Shown in pieces: positions 35,836-43,810 of a stretch of 64,000 nucleotides of DNA. Source of the DNA: Aquimarina aggregata (GTDB taxonomy: Bacteria > Bacteroidota > Bacteroidia > Flavobacteriales > Flavobacteriaceae); assembly GCF_001632745.1 (NCBI RefSeq), contig NZ_LQRT01000002.1:496001-560000 (forward strand). Direction: 5' to 3'. The notes below the pieces were generated by a model, which did no database searches, was not told the DNA's origin, and worked only from the letters and a program-made list of their open reading frames with translations. Position 1 is the stretch's first letter; each line of letters begins with the position of its first letter. The translations under genes and the position numbers were made by a program.

Positions 35836-37764
35836 ATGAAAGCATATAGCTATTTTTTAAAACCAGGAAAAGGAACGTATGGTCTTGGAAATAATCAAAT
35901 TAATGTAGATGATGTATATGTAAATCATCGTACTCCTGATCTTTCTTTTTTAGAAGAATTGGTTACAGATAATCAACGTTTAAGAAGGAAAGTAGAAAAT
36001 TTACAACAAGCAGTATTTTATAATAGAGTTGTGATTACATATGACTTATTAGAAGATTTTTCTAATAGTGCTTCTTATAGCACTTTTCCTATGTACTATA
36101 ATCAAGCTAATGGTATCGGTCGTTTACTTGTTGATACTTCTAAAATTTCAGTAGATTTCAAGAATACAACGGTATTTATTAAAGATTCAGCAGAATCTTC
36201 ATCCATTACAACAAGAAATAGGAGGTTTAAAGTAACAGGTGATTCACAAGTAGCTTATGGTAATTATGTATGGTATCGATGTGATTATGTGCCAGCAAAT
36301 GCATATGCTTATGATAACTTAGGATCTTTTATGCCCAATAATACTACGTGGTTCTTAGCATATCAAAGAGAAGACGTAGATGCATTACCTGTACTACCAG
36401 AATATACTATCGATATTCAATCAAACGCACTCAAACTATTAAAAGATGGTGTGGAGATTAACTCTGAAGATTTATCATTATATATAGATGATACAAACTT
36501 ATCTAGGCTAACAAGCGGTGTGGTAGACTCAGATACAGGAATTGCAACATTTGCTAGGGATGATAACTCTACTTTTACAGTTGATTTTTCATCATTTATA
36601 AATGGAAATACTCCTGTACTAGGATTAAATGATTTAACAGATGCCCAATCCGATACTACAAACATACTTTTAGGAACAAGAGAAACACCAGATTCTATAG
36701 GAGAAATAAGAGGAGAACGTAATGTCGTTGTAGGCAAAGGTTCAATACTTGATGGTGTTGGTAATGATAATGTTATTTTAGGTTCTCAAGCTTTTAGTGG
36801 TTTAGGAACAAATGGAAATAATGGATCAGACAATAATGTTGTAATAGGTTCTAAAACTGCAACAGATAGAGTACAAGGTGATAATAATGTAATTATCGGC
36901 GGTAATTCTGTACAAGGTGATGGTAGCGGAAGTAATAACATAGTTTTAGGAGCAAATGTTGATATAGGTGGTTTTAATATCAATAATTCTTTAAATATAG
37001 GTAATGCTATACAAGGAGATCTTAGTACTAAAGAAATAGAAATAGAGAAATTAAAATTAACACGATTAAATACAGGAAGTTTTAATGATAATGTTTTGAT
37101 GATCAACTCTGATAATCAAATTGAAAGACTTTCTTTACAACAGTTTGTTAATTTAAAAGTTTATAATTATACAAGTATTTCTCAAATAAATATTAATGCT
37201 AATACAAATGATTCTTCAGAAATTAGTTTAAGGAATAGTTTACAAGGAGCTTTTAATAATAGAGGTCTATCAAGAATAACTATTATTGGAGAATATATAA
37301 ATTTTGTAGCTTCCGGAAATACAGGAACAATAGCACCATCTTCATACAAAACTGAGTATTTCTTAGACATACAAAATGGTTTTTTTGCTTCTAATACAGC
37401 AGGAAGTAATCCCGTTACCGAATCACTTGTTGGTTCAATAGAAGGAACTAGTCTAAAAGGAGTTATAGATTTTAGTACTGTCATCAATGCAGTAAGTCAG
37501 CTTACTACAGATCCTCAAAACGGATGGAACACTCTTACCTTTGAAAGAAAAGTAACAGTTGATGGGGTACTTACAACTTCGCAAGGTGGGGGAGTCTTAA
37601 GAAATTCAACAAATACAGGTACATTAATTCCATCCGAAGTAATACTAAGACCAAGGATAAAACTAACATTAAATTATGATGATTCTACAAATGCAAATGG
37701 TCAAAATCAAAGTTTATTGTTTAGAAGAAATAGTTACGCAACATATATAGAAAGAATCAGATAG
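35836..37764 (+). CDS. long trimeric tail fibre with YadA-head-like repeats
   Basis: 642 residues. N-terminal anchor (YFLKPGKGTYGLGNNQI; also in 38268-39017), short coiled coil (about 44-60), beta domains, then about 300-390 a run of NVVVG/NVILG/NVVIG/NVIIG/NIVLG turns as in trimeric autotransporter head helices, an IEIEKLKLTRL neck, and a C-terminal beta-sandwich (about 440-642). Predicted receptor-binding fibre. It follows its adapter by 15 bases. Confidence 0.72.
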   Translation: MKAYSYFLKPGKGTYGLGNNQINVDDVYVNHRTPDLSFLEELVTDNQRLRRKVENLQQAVFYNRVVITYDLLEDFSNSASYSTFPMYYNQANGIGRLLVDTSKISVDFKNTTVFIKDSAESSSITTRNRRFKVTGDSQVAYGNYVWYRCDYVPANAYAYDNLGSFMPNNTTWFLAYQREDVDALPVLPEYTIDIQSNALKLLKDGVEINSEDLSLYIDDTNLSRLTSGVVDSDTGIATFARDDNSTFTVDFSSFINGNTPVLGLNDLTDAQSDTTNILLGTRETPDSIGEIRGERNVVVGKGSILDGVGNDNVILGSQAFSGLGTNGNNGSDNNVVIGSKTATDRVQGDNNVIIGGNSVQGDGSGSNNIVLGANVDIGGFNINNSLNIGNAIQGDLSTKEIEIEKLKLTRLNTGSFNDNVLMINSDNQIERLSLQQFVNLKVYNYTSISQININANTNDSSEISLRNSLQGAFNNRGLSRITIIGEYINFVASGNTGTIAPSSYKTEYFLDIQNGFFASNTAGSNPVTESLVGSIEGTSLKGVIDFSTVINAVSQLTTDPQNGWNTLTFERKVTVDGVLTTSQGGGVLRNSTNTGTLIPSEVILRPRIKLTLNYDDSTNANGQNQSLLFRRNSYATYIERIR

Positions 37765-37768
37765 CTAT

Positions 37769-38224
37769 ATGAAACAGCCAAAAGAAGTACTAAAGACCTA
37801 TTTTGAGACAGGAGATAAACCTACAGAACAACAGTTTAGTGATTTTATAGATAGTTATCATCATGTAGATAGTGGTGTTATTGTTACAAATGTAGTTGTC
37901 GATCGTCTAGGAAATCAGGTGATTTCTTTATCAAATGGCTCTTCATTTACAATTCCTAAACCATCAGATCATACCGACCAAAACAATACGATAAGAGTGG
38001 TTAATCTTGGAGTTATACGATATTCAAGGTCTAGACTTTTACCGACAGAAGAAGATGCAATTGTTGATGCTATTAATAAACTAGCTCCCCCTTTAGTAGT
38101 GTCTGATAATGAACAGGTTATATTCGAATTTGATTTGCAAACAATAACAGCAATAGATATTTCTGACGAAATTCTAAACGAGAATGAACCTATTATGTTG
38201 ACAGATGAAGATATTCGAAGTTGA
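37769..38224 (+). CDS. fibre adapter protein, copy 2
   Basis: 151 residues, paralogue of 35413-35820 with conserved start and with PPLVVSDNEQVIFEFDLQ in common with copy 1 (PPLVVADDENIIFEFDVR). Its tail is longer and acidic. It starts 4 bases after the long-fibre stop and precedes the short fibre by 43 bases. Confidence 0.65.
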   Translation: MKQPKEVLKTYFETGDKPTEQQFSDFIDSYHHVDSGVIVTNVVVDRLGNQVISLSNGSSFTIPKPSDHTDQNNTIRVVNLGVIRYSRSRLLPTEEDAIVDAINKLAPPLVVSDNEQVIFEFDLQTITAIDISDEILNENEPIMLTDEDIRS

Positions 38225-38267
38225 AATTTAATTTTCTGAAAAAACACTTAAAAAGAAAGCTGTATTT

Positions 38268-39017
38268 ATGGCATTACAAAGTTATTTCTTAAAAACAGGC
38301 AAAGGAACTTACGGTTTAGGTAAGACACAAATCACAAAAAATGATATTTACCCAAATCACAAGGATAGTATATCTGAAAATTCTGATTCTGATTGGTTAA
38401 ATGTAAACGGCACAAAACCATCATCAATTAATGATGCAATATATACAAATGGTAGAGTAGGTATTGGTACTAATTTACCGTCATCGACATTAGATATTAG
38501 TGGTAATTTACGGGTGAGATCAATACCAAATGGTTCTTCTTCGGATCAAAATCTAGTAGTTGATAGTTCTGGAGGCATTAAAAAAGTCCCTCCCATCTCT
38601 AGTGGTTTGGTATTAAAACAAAGTTTAGTAGGGTATTATGAAATAAAAATCCCTTTTAGAGGAACAAATTTCTCAATTAAATTTAAAATATACACACATG
38701 CTAGTGGTATGGATGAATATCATGTTTCAGGATATTTAAATAACCCCAATGGGTGGGTGCAAACATTTGTTACAAAAACCAGTCAGAGTGGTAATAATAT
38801 CCAAACCGTTACATTAACAGATAATGGGGCTGCATCAGATTTTAGGATATATGTAGGTAATGATGGAACAACTAATAGAGCATTCTCTACATTATTTGTT
38901 ACCGAGGCATATAGATCTGGTATTGTTAATGCAAGTAGTGCTATAATTACTAATTTAAGTGTTTTTGATATCTCAATCCAACCGGTAATGTCTGGAGTAG
39001 TAAAGGGAACATTTTAG
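38268..39017 (+). CDS. short tail fibre
   Basis: 249 residues. N-terminal YFLKTGKGTYGLGKTQI is shared with the long fibre (20 of the first 31 residues identical). The motif NGRVGIGTNLPSSTLDISG is a common trimeric fibre repeat; a C-terminal beta domain (about 120-249) differs entirely from that of the long fibre, so host range may differ. Last gene of the tail locus; terminator at 39065-39103. Confidence 0.72.
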   Translation: MALQSYFLKTGKGTYGLGKTQITKNDIYPNHKDSISENSDSDWLNVNGTKPSSINDAIYTNGRVGIGTNLPSSTLDISGNLRVRSIPNGSSSDQNLVVDSSGGIKKVPPISSGLVLKQSLVGYYEIKIPFRGTNFSIKFKIYTHASGMDEYHVSGYLNNPNGWVQTFVTKTSQSGNNIQTVTLTDNGAASDFRIYVGNDGTTNRAFSTLFVTEAYRSGIVNASSAIITNLSVFDISIQPVMSGVVKGTF

Positions 39018-39045
39018 TATTAAAAATATTTGAATATCAATAAAT

Positions 39046-39103
39046 TATGGTTATCAATAACGGTAAAACCATATTTTTAGTACGTGCATACTGTGGTTTT
39101 TTT
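39046..39103 (+). terminator. terminator region ending the contractile-tail locus
   Basis: AAAACCA (39065-39071) pairs with TGGTTTT (39094-39100), supported by inner AGTA/TACT, followed by TTT. The same AAACCATA segment could pair upstream with TATGGTT (39046-39052), giving two exclusive hairpins, each ahead of a T run. Confidence 0.7.
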
Positions 39104-39113
39104 CAACATATTG

Positions 39114-39145
39114 TTGTTATTTAAAAAAATTTAACCTTATATTTG
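39114..39145 (+). promoter_or_regulatory. consensus promoter of the 39174 gene
   Basis: TTG (39114-39116), 21-base spacer, TATATTTG (39138-39145), an exact Bacteroidota -33/-7 pair. Predicted start near 39153. Confidence 0.6.
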
Positions 39146-39173
39146 GTAGAACTCAACTGTTCATAAGCCCTAC

Positions 39174-39578
39174 ATGTTTAGATTACCAAAGACTACCGAT
39201 GGAGAAGATATAATCAAGACCTATGATCTTGAGATGGGAAAGGTCATTTTTTATAAGAACTTTCTTGTTATTGAAGTGGCTGAAGGTATATGTTTTGATT
39301 ATGATAAAGCTGAAAAACTGTCTAAATTAACCAATTTGCATTTTGAAGATCGTCCTTTTGGATATATCTCGCATAGAGTTAATTCGTATTCAACAGAACC
39401 AACAGATTACCTTCGAATTAAAGAGGTATTTCCTAATCTTAAAGTGTTTACCGTTGTTATCTATAATAGATTTCAAGAAACAAGTGTAAGAATAGAAAAT
39501 ATGTTTTATCAAGACGGCATACTTACTTTTGAAAATCTTGAAAAGGCAAAAACATGGGTAATGAAACAATTATCTTAG
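39174..39578 (+). CDS. STAS/SEC14-like hypothetical protein
   Basis: 134 residues, cytosolic. IIKTYDLEMGKVIFYKNFLVIEVAEGICFDYDKAEKL and GYISHRVNSYSTEPTDYLRIKEVFPNLKVFTVVIYN resemble a flavobacterial SpoIIAA/STAS-like family of unknown role. It sits after the tail-locus terminator with its own promoter, so it is probably not part of the injection system. Confidence 0.7.
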   Translation: MFRLPKTTDGEDIIKTYDLEMGKVIFYKNFLVIEVAEGICFDYDKAEKLSKLTNLHFEDRPFGYISHRVNSYSTEPTDYLRIKEVFPNLKVFTVVIYNRFQETSVRIENMFYQDGILTFENLEKAKTWVMKQLS

Positions 39579-39586
39579 GTATCATG

Positions 39587-39910
39587 TTACCCTTTTTTAT
39601 TTAAATGTTGTTCTAAACTATTGATCTTAGTATCCCAGAATTTTTCGTAAAAGGCCAGCCAATTATTTATTTCGGCTAATGGTTTTGTATTAGCATAACA
39701 AAATCGTTCTCTACCTTTTGTGTTAATCTCCACCAAACCAGCATCTTCAAGAGTTTTTAAATGCTTTGTAATTCCTTGACGACTAATTTCAAATTGATTA
39801 GAAATCTGAGTAATAGGTAAGGCAGTAGCGGCTACTACCAGAGCATGAAAAATTTCACGTCTGGTAGGATCTGCTATTGCTTTTAATATGGTTGTTATTT
39901 TATCCTGCAT
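39587..39910 (-). CDS. ArsR-family repressor
   Basis: 107 residues. Winged helix: ILKAIADPTRREIFHALVV, then LPITQISNQFEISRQGITKHLKTLEDAGLVEINTKGRERFCYANTKPL. No metal-binding Cys cluster. It is of the type that accompanies AHSA1/SRPBCC genes; overlaps that gene by 11 bases. The two dyads GCAAC-N6-GTTGC upstream of the operon are its likely operators. Confidence 0.9.
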   Translation of the reverse strand: MQDKITTILKAIADPTRREIFHALVVAATALPITQISNQFEISRQGITKHLKTLEDAGLVEINTKGRERFCYANTKPLAEINNWLAFYEKFWDTKINSLEQHLNKKG

Positions 39911-40325
39911 GTACAGCTTGTTTTAGATATGTGATAAGACTCGAAACACAATTATTCCAACCACCATTAAAACTATCAAACATTGTAATAGCGGTTTCGC
40001 CCTTATATTGGGATATTCCAGAATGCTCTAGAGATAACTTTGTTCCAGTTTCAACTTCTTCTAAGAGCCATTTAACGGTAGTTTCTACAGGATTTTCTGT
40101 AACTATCCAAGTATAAACTAACGTGTAAGGACTAGCTTCTTTAATTTCACCTTTTATCGGGGAACAATTTTCCCCATCAGAATTGAAGGTGTATTGATAT
40201 CCTTTTTCGGCTCTAAAATCTGCTTTTATAAACCATGAAGATATTTCTTCTTGCTTTGTAATGGCATTCCATACACTTTCAATAGAATGATTAAATATTT
40301 GTTCTTTTCGAATTACATCTTTCAT
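39900..40325 (-). CDS. SRPBCC/AHSA1-domain protein
   Basis: 141 residues. FNHSIESVWNAITKQEEISSWFIKADFRAEKG and the C-terminal helix SFNGGWNNCVSSLITYLKQ are typical of the START/Bet v1-like AHSA1 family that binds small hydrophobic ligands or chaperone partners. First gene of a two-gene operon with the ArsR repressor; expressed from the consensus promoter at 40395-40424. Confidence 0.9.
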   Translation of the reverse strand: MKDVIRKEQIFNHSIESVWNAITKQEEISSWFIKADFRAEKGYQYTFNSDGENCSPIKGEIKEASPYTLVYTWIVTENPVETTVKWLLEEVETGTKLSLEHSGISQYKGETAITMFDSFNGGWNNCVSSLITYLKQAVHAG

Positions 40326-40379
40326 TGTTGATATATTTATGAGTTAAACATTAAATATATAGTATTTGAATATCGATAT

Positions 40380-40395
40380 GCAACTATATGGTTGC
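40380..40395. promoter_or_regulatory. predicted ArsR operator 1
   Basis: GCAAC (40380-40384), six bases, GTTGC (40391-40395). It abuts and overlaps the -7 element of the AHSA1-ArsR promoter. Confidence 0.65.
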
Positions 40396-40424
40396 AAATA
40401 TAAGAAGAAAATCAAAAAATGCAA
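40395..40424 (-). promoter_or_regulatory. consensus promoter of the AHSA1-ArsR operon
   Basis: On the minus strand: TTG (40424-40422), 19-base spacer, TATATTTG (40402-40395), an exact match to the Bacteroidota consensus. Both elements lie in or against the two ArsR operators. Confidence 0.72.
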
Positions 40425-40436
40425 CTTTTTAGTTGC
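40421..40436. promoter_or_regulatory. predicted ArsR operator 2
   Basis: GCAAC (40421-40425), six bases, GTTGC (40432-40436): same arms and spacing as operator 1, centre-to-centre distance 41 bases (about four helical turns). It covers the -33 TTG. Confidence 0.65.
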
Positions 40437-40512
40437 GTAATATATTCGTTTTATAAAACAAATATAATTGAAGAGTAAAAATTCTTTAGAAAATGGGAGT
40501 AGGAGAGGTAAG

Positions 40513-40545
40513 AAAAAAGCCGAGTTTAAATTTGAACCCGGCTTT
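40513..40545 (-). terminator. terminator of the micropeptide operon
   Basis: AAAGCCG (40516-40522) pairs with CGGCTTT (40539-40545), extended inward through GTT/AAC and AAATTT; on the minus strand a six-U tract follows. It lies 16 bases after the last peptide stop. Confidence 0.78.
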
Positions 40546-40560
40546 CATACATTTGTTTTA

Positions 40561-40695
40561 TTAATAAGCATAACATTTTATTCTTTTATGAATCTTGTGT
40601 TCATGATTATAGATGGTGAATGTGCTATCCAAAAGTATATTTTGGTTGAGTTTTGCAACATTAAATCTCTTTTTAATATTTTTTAAAGCTTTCAT
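40561..40695 (-). CDS. 44-residue basic peptide, last gene of the micropeptide operon
   Basis: ATG at 40695, TAA at 40563-40561. The peptide is strongly basic (MKALKNIKKRF start; KIHKRIKCYAY end), with one Cys, and is not homologous to the four 28-residue peptides upstream apart from size and charge. It starts 30 bases after the fourth copy ends. Co-orientation, short spacing and the terminator right behind it suggest cotranscription. Confidence 0.5.
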   Translation of the reverse strand: MKALKNIKKRFNVAKLNQNILLDSTFTIYNHEHKIHKRIKCYAY

Positions 40696-40725
40696 AATTT
40701 TATTTTTTGATGGTTTAACTTATAA

Positions 40726-40812
40726 CTACCTATAACGCCTTTTGGTGTTCCAGATATATCCTTTTGTTGTTGTTACTTTTGCCGTAATTTGATTGTTATC
40801 TAAAGTTCTCAT
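40726..40812 (-). CDS. 28-residue micropeptide, copy 4
   Basis: ATG 40812, TAG stop 40728-40726. Starts MRTLDNNQITAKV and ends YIWNTKRRYR. Compared with the other three copies it has AGG CGT for the Arg pair, where the others have AGA AGA, and ATT, ACG, GAT synonymous variants, so amino acids are kept while codons drift. Spacing from copy 3 is 34 bases. Confidence 0.62.
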   Translation of the reverse strand: MRTLDNNQITAKVTTTKGYIWNTKRRYR

Positions 40813-40846
40813 AATTTCATTTTTAATATTTAATCGTATTTGAATT

Positions 40847-40933
40847 TTACTTATATCTTCTTTTAGAATTCCAAATGAATCCTTTTGTCGTTGCTACTTT
40901 TTTAGTTATTTGATTGTTGTCTAAAGTTCTCAT
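40847..40933 (-). CDS. 28-residue micropeptide, copy 3
   Basis: ATG 40933, TAA 40849-40847. Starts MRTLDNNQITKKVATT and ends FIWNSKRRYK; the only copy with Lys at the end and Ser23. Codons TTC ATT TGG AAT differ from the TTT ATC TGG AAC of copies 1-2 while keeping Phe-Ile-Trp-Asn. Confidence 0.62.
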   Translation of the reverse strand: MRTLDNNQITKKVATTKGFIWNSKRRYK

Positions 40934-40971
40934 AATTTCTGGTTTAAAGTTAGTTTATTGTTGTAGTAAGA

Positions 40972-41058
40972 TTATCTGTATCTTCTTTTAGCGTTCCAGA
41001 TAAATCCTTTTGTTGTTGTTGCTTTTTTAGTTATTTGATTGTTGTCTAAAGTTCTCAT
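40972..41058 (-). CDS. 28-residue micropeptide, copy 2
   Basis: ATG 41058, TAA 40974-40972. Starts MRTLDNNQITKKA and ends FIWNAKRRYR. Separated from copies 1 and 3 by 38-base spacers that are themselves similar, showing tandem duplication with a 125-base period. Confidence 0.62.
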   Translation of the reverse strand: MRTLDNNQITKKATTTKGFIWNAKRRYR

Positions 41059-41096
41059 AATTTCTATTTTAAAGTTAGTTTATTGTTGTTTTAGAA

Positions 41097-41183
41097 TTAT
41101 CTGTATCTTCTTTTAGTGTTCCAGATAAATCCTTTTGTTGTTGTTACTTTTGCAGTGATTTGATTGTTGTTTAGTGTTCTCAT
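41097..41183 (-). CDS. 28-residue micropeptide, copy 1 (operon-proximal)
   Basis: ATG 41183, TAA 41099-41097. Starts MRTLNNNQITAKV and ends FIWNTKRRYR; Asn5 replaces Asp5. Seven basic residues and no acidic residue; no signal sequence, no Cys. 21 of 28 positions are invariant over the four copies. I recognise no family. I could not identify a convincing promoter in the 200 bases upstream. Confidence 0.62.
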   Translation of the reverse strand: MRTLNNNQITAKVTTTKGFIWNTKRRYR

Positions 41184-41368
41184 TATTTCTATTTATTTAT
41201 GTTATTATATCTACTAGACGCCCATAAATCTATTTCGTTACAGTACTATGTATAAAAAGGTACTATTTTAACAATTATTAACATTTTAAACTATGAAAAG
41301 AGTAGATCTCTTAACATATTTAACCAATATGAATAGGATTTTAGATTTTACTATTCTTAAAAATAGAT

Positions 41369-41376
41369 TAAATTTG
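41369..41376 (+). promoter_or_regulatory. -7 element of the lipocalin-like gene
   Basis: TAAATTTG, an exact TAnnTTTG box 26 bases before ATG 41402; the -33 region is T-rich but lacks a clear TTG. Confidence 0.45.
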
Positions 41377-41401
41377 TATTTCTCTTTTAACCTTATTAAT
41401 T

Positions 41402-41833
41402 ATGAAAAATATTAAGTATTACTTTGTTATTTGTTTAATAACCCTTCTAGCGTCATGTAGCTCTAGTGATGATGATTCGGGTGAAGCTAATAATGATACT
41501 ATTATTGGTAAATGGCAAATCGACCAACGTTTTAATGATGGAGTGGAAGAGAGTCTTTCAGATTGCTTTAAGACGACTACTATAGAGTTTACATCAGATA
41601 ATAGATTTATTTCCACTCTTATGGACATAAGTACGTCCACTAACAATTGTGAAGTAGCTTTAGTAAGAAATGCAACATGGACTAAAATAAGTGATGGGGT
41701 ATATGATATAACTTTTACAGATGGCCCTTCAAGTGGAACCACAGTTCAGTATACGTATGTCTTTGAAAATAATAATAGAATGTCCAGAGATGACGAAATT
41801 TTATCTATTAAAACGTATTATACTAGATTATAG
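41402..41833 (+). CDS. lipocalin-like lipoprotein
   Basis: 143 residues. SPII signal with LLASC lipobox (Cys19) and a Ser/Asp-rich tether (SSSDDDSGEANND). The mature domain starts IIGKWQIDQRFNDG and ends with YVFENNNRM, the usual lipocalin-like_4/5 pattern of Bacteroidota. Ligand unknown. Its terminator is shared with the convergent DUF779 gene. Confidence 0.8.
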   Translation: MKNIKYYFVICLITLLASCSSSDDDSGEANNDTIIGKWQIDQRFNDGVEESLSDCFKTTTIEFTSDNRFISTLMDISTSTNNCEVALVRNATWTKISDGVYDITFTDGPSSGTTVQYTYVFENNNRMSRDDEILSIKTYYTRL

Positions 41834-41840
41834 ATTTTAA

Positions 41841-41874
41841 CTTAAGTAATCTCTATTTATAGAGATTACTTAAG
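41841..41874. terminator. bidirectional terminator
   Basis: Perfect 15-bp inverted repeat (41841-41855 with 41860-41874) around TTTA, between convergent lipocalin-like and DUF779 genes. Confidence 0.85.
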
Positions 41875-41896
41875 TTTTATAAGTTATTCGTTCAAT

Positions 41897-42274
41897 TTAA
41901 AACCCCTCTCCGATATGAATCGGGCTTAAGGCTGTCATCTCATCTGTTGTATATAGTCTTGATTTAATAATAAATCGTATTCCCATAGGAATTTCAAGCG
42001 AAAAGCTTGCTCCACGACCTTTAACTACATCGACAGTTAATTGTGTATGTTTCCAATACTCAAATTGATCACTTGACATATAAAAATCACAATTGTTGAT
42101 GGTTCCTAACCAAATGTCATTTTCATTGATCATAAGTTCTCCTTTTTCAAAACACATTGGGGAGGAACCATCACAGCATCCTCCACTTTGATGAAACATA
42201 AGCTCTCCGTGTTCTTTTTTTAGGGTATCTATTACGGCTTTTGCGGCCTGTGTTACCTTTACTCGTTTAATCAT
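41897..42274 (-). CDS. DUF779 protein, aldehyde dehydrogenase accessory
   Basis: 125 residues. HQSGGCCDGSSPMCF, a Cys-rich block, EYWKHTQLTVDVVKGRGASFSLE and GIRFIIKSRL are the DUF779 hallmarks. DUF779 genes are repeatedly found next to acetaldehyde/chloroacetaldehyde dehydrogenases, as here (12 bases downstream of one). The conserved Cys residues suggest metal binding; role unproven. Confidence 0.9.
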   Translation of the reverse strand: MIKRVKVTQAAKAVIDTLKKEHGELMFHQSGGCCDGSSPMCFEKGELMINENDIWLGTINNCDFYMSSDQFEYWKHTQLTVDVVKGRGASFSLEIPMGIRFIIKSRLYTTDEMTALSPIHIGEGF

Positions 42275-42286
42275 AGGTAATAATCC

Positions 42287-43810
42287 TTAAAAAAATCCAA
42301 GAGATTTTTTGTCGTATGAGATCAACATATTTTTAGTTTGTCTATAATGATTAAGCATCATTTTATGATTCTCTCTACCAATTCCTGACTTTTTATATCC
42401 GCCAAACGGTGCATGTGCAGGATAATTATGATAACAATTTACCCATACACGACCTGCTTTAACAGCTCTAGATACTTGGTACGCTTGATGCATATCTCTA
42501 GTCCATACTCCAGCGCCTAATCCATAAAGAGTATCATTGGCAATTTCTATAGCTTCTGCTTCATCTTTAAATGTGGTAACACAGGCTACTGGTCCAAAAA
42601 TTTCTTCTTGAAAAACACGCATTTTATTATTTCCTTTTAACAATGTTGGTTTCACGTAGTATCCATTTTCAAGCCCTTCGATATATGCTTCTTCACCGCC
42701 AGTTAACACTTCACAACCTTCGTCTTTACCAATATTGATATAATTTAGTACTTTTTCAAATTGATCATTAGATGCTTGAGCTCCCATCATTGTTTCCGGA
42801 TCAAGAGGGTGTCCTAGTTTTATAGCTTCAGTTCTTTCAATAACTCTTTGAATAAACTCATCGTATATATTTTCTTGAATTAAAATTCGAGAAGGACAAG
42901 TGCATACTTCTCCTTGGTTTAAAGCAAACATTACTGCTCCTTCTATAGCTTTGTCAAAATATTCATCATCTGCAGTCATAATACTTTCAAAGAATATATT
43001 TGGGGATTTACCACCAAGCTCTAGAGTTACTGGGGTAATGTTTTTAGAAGCGTATTGCATTATTAATTGCCCCGTAGTTGTCTCACCAGTAAATGCTACT
43101 TTATTAATTCTTGGATGAGATGCCAATGGTTTACCAGCTTCAACACCAAAACCATTTACAACATTTAATACTCCGTCAGGAAGTATTCCTTCAATCAATT
43201 CCATTAAAATCATTATACCCACAGGTGTTTGTTCTGCTGGTTTTAATACAACGCAATTTCCGGCAGCAAGAGCTGGAGCAATTTTCCATGTAGCCATTAA
43301 TAAAGGGAAATTCCATGGAATAATTTGGCCAACAACTCCTAAAGGTTCTTGCATATTTAACGATACTGTATTTGAATCAAGTTCACTAACAGATCCTTCT
43401 TCTGCTCGAATAACTCCAGCAAAATATCTAAAATGATCAACCGCTAGGGGTAAATCTGCAGCTAAAGTTTCGCGTAATGCTTTTCCATTATCCCATGTTT
43501 CAGCACGAGCTAATGTATCTAGGTTTTCTTCTATAATATTTGCAATTTTTAATAAACAATTGCTTCTAAAAGTGGCTGAAGAATTATTCCATTCTGGCGC
43601 GGCTTTCCATGCAGAATCAATAGCCAAATTAATATCTTCTTTTGTAGAACGAGCAATCTTTGTAAAACTGGTTCCGTCTACTGGAGAAATATTGTCAAAA
43701 TATTGTCCTTTTACGGGTAATGTCCATTTACCACCTATATAATTATCGTATTTGTCCTTAAAACTTGGTTTTTCCAATTTGCTTTTAGGAGATGCTTGTG
43801 AGATACTCAT
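42287..43810 (-). CDS. NAD-dependent aldehyde dehydrogenase, AcoD/ExaC type
   Basis: 507 residues. NAD fold [32 protein letters not shown], glycine motif FTGETTTGQ, catalytic Glu in [11 protein letters not shown], nucleophile Cys in [14 protein letters not shown], and [10 protein letters not shown] complete the ALDH signature. Likely oxidises acetaldehyde or short aliphatic aldehydes. Upstream partner of the DUF779 gene in a two-gene operon, consistent with the acetaldehyde-dehydrogenase subgroup. Confidence 0.93.
   Translation of the reverse strand: MSISQASPKSKLEKPSFKDKYDNYIGGKWTLPVKGQYFDNISPVDGTSFTKIARSTKEDINLAIDSAWKAAPEWNNSSATFRSNCLLKIANIIEENLDTLARAETWDNGKALRETLAADLPLAVDHFRYFAGVIRAEEGSVSELDSNTVSLNMQEPLGVVGQIIPWNFPLLMATWKIAPALAAGNCVVLKPAEQTPVGIMILMELIEGILPDGVLNVVNGFGVEAGKPLASHPRINKVAFTGETTTGQLIMQYASKNITPVTLELGGKSPNIFFESIMTADDEYFDKAIEGAVMFALNQGEVCTCPSRILIQENIYDEFIQRVIERTEAIKLGHPLDPETMMGAQASNDQFEKVLNYINIGKDEGCEVLTGGEEAYIEGLENGYYVKPTLLKGNNKMRVFQEEIFGPVACVTTFKDEAEAIEIANDTLYGLGAGVWTRDMHQAYQVSRAVKAGRVWVNCYHNYPAHAPFGGYKKSGIGRENHKMMLNHYRQTKNMLISYDKKSLGFF

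Noticed and set aside
14808..39017. Type VI secretion system (subtype iii of Bacteroidota)
   Set aside because: One single-chain sheath gene, separate hub and spike, no TssJLM/TssK-type membrane or ClpV gene.
14269..39103. Complete prophage
   Set aside because: No capsid, portal, terminase, protease, integrase, replication or lysis gene is present in the window, and both flanks are ordinary chromosomal genes.
40468..40686. Plus-strand 72-residue frame in the micropeptide region
   Set aside because: It runs antisense to the terminator and 44-residue peptide gene, and its sequence is of random composition; the minus-strand reading has the operon structure.
40726..41183. CRISPR-like or structural-RNA repeat array
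   Set aside because: Repeats are 87-base units with intact start and stop codons, synonymous variation and variable third positions, not identical direct repeats with unique spacers.
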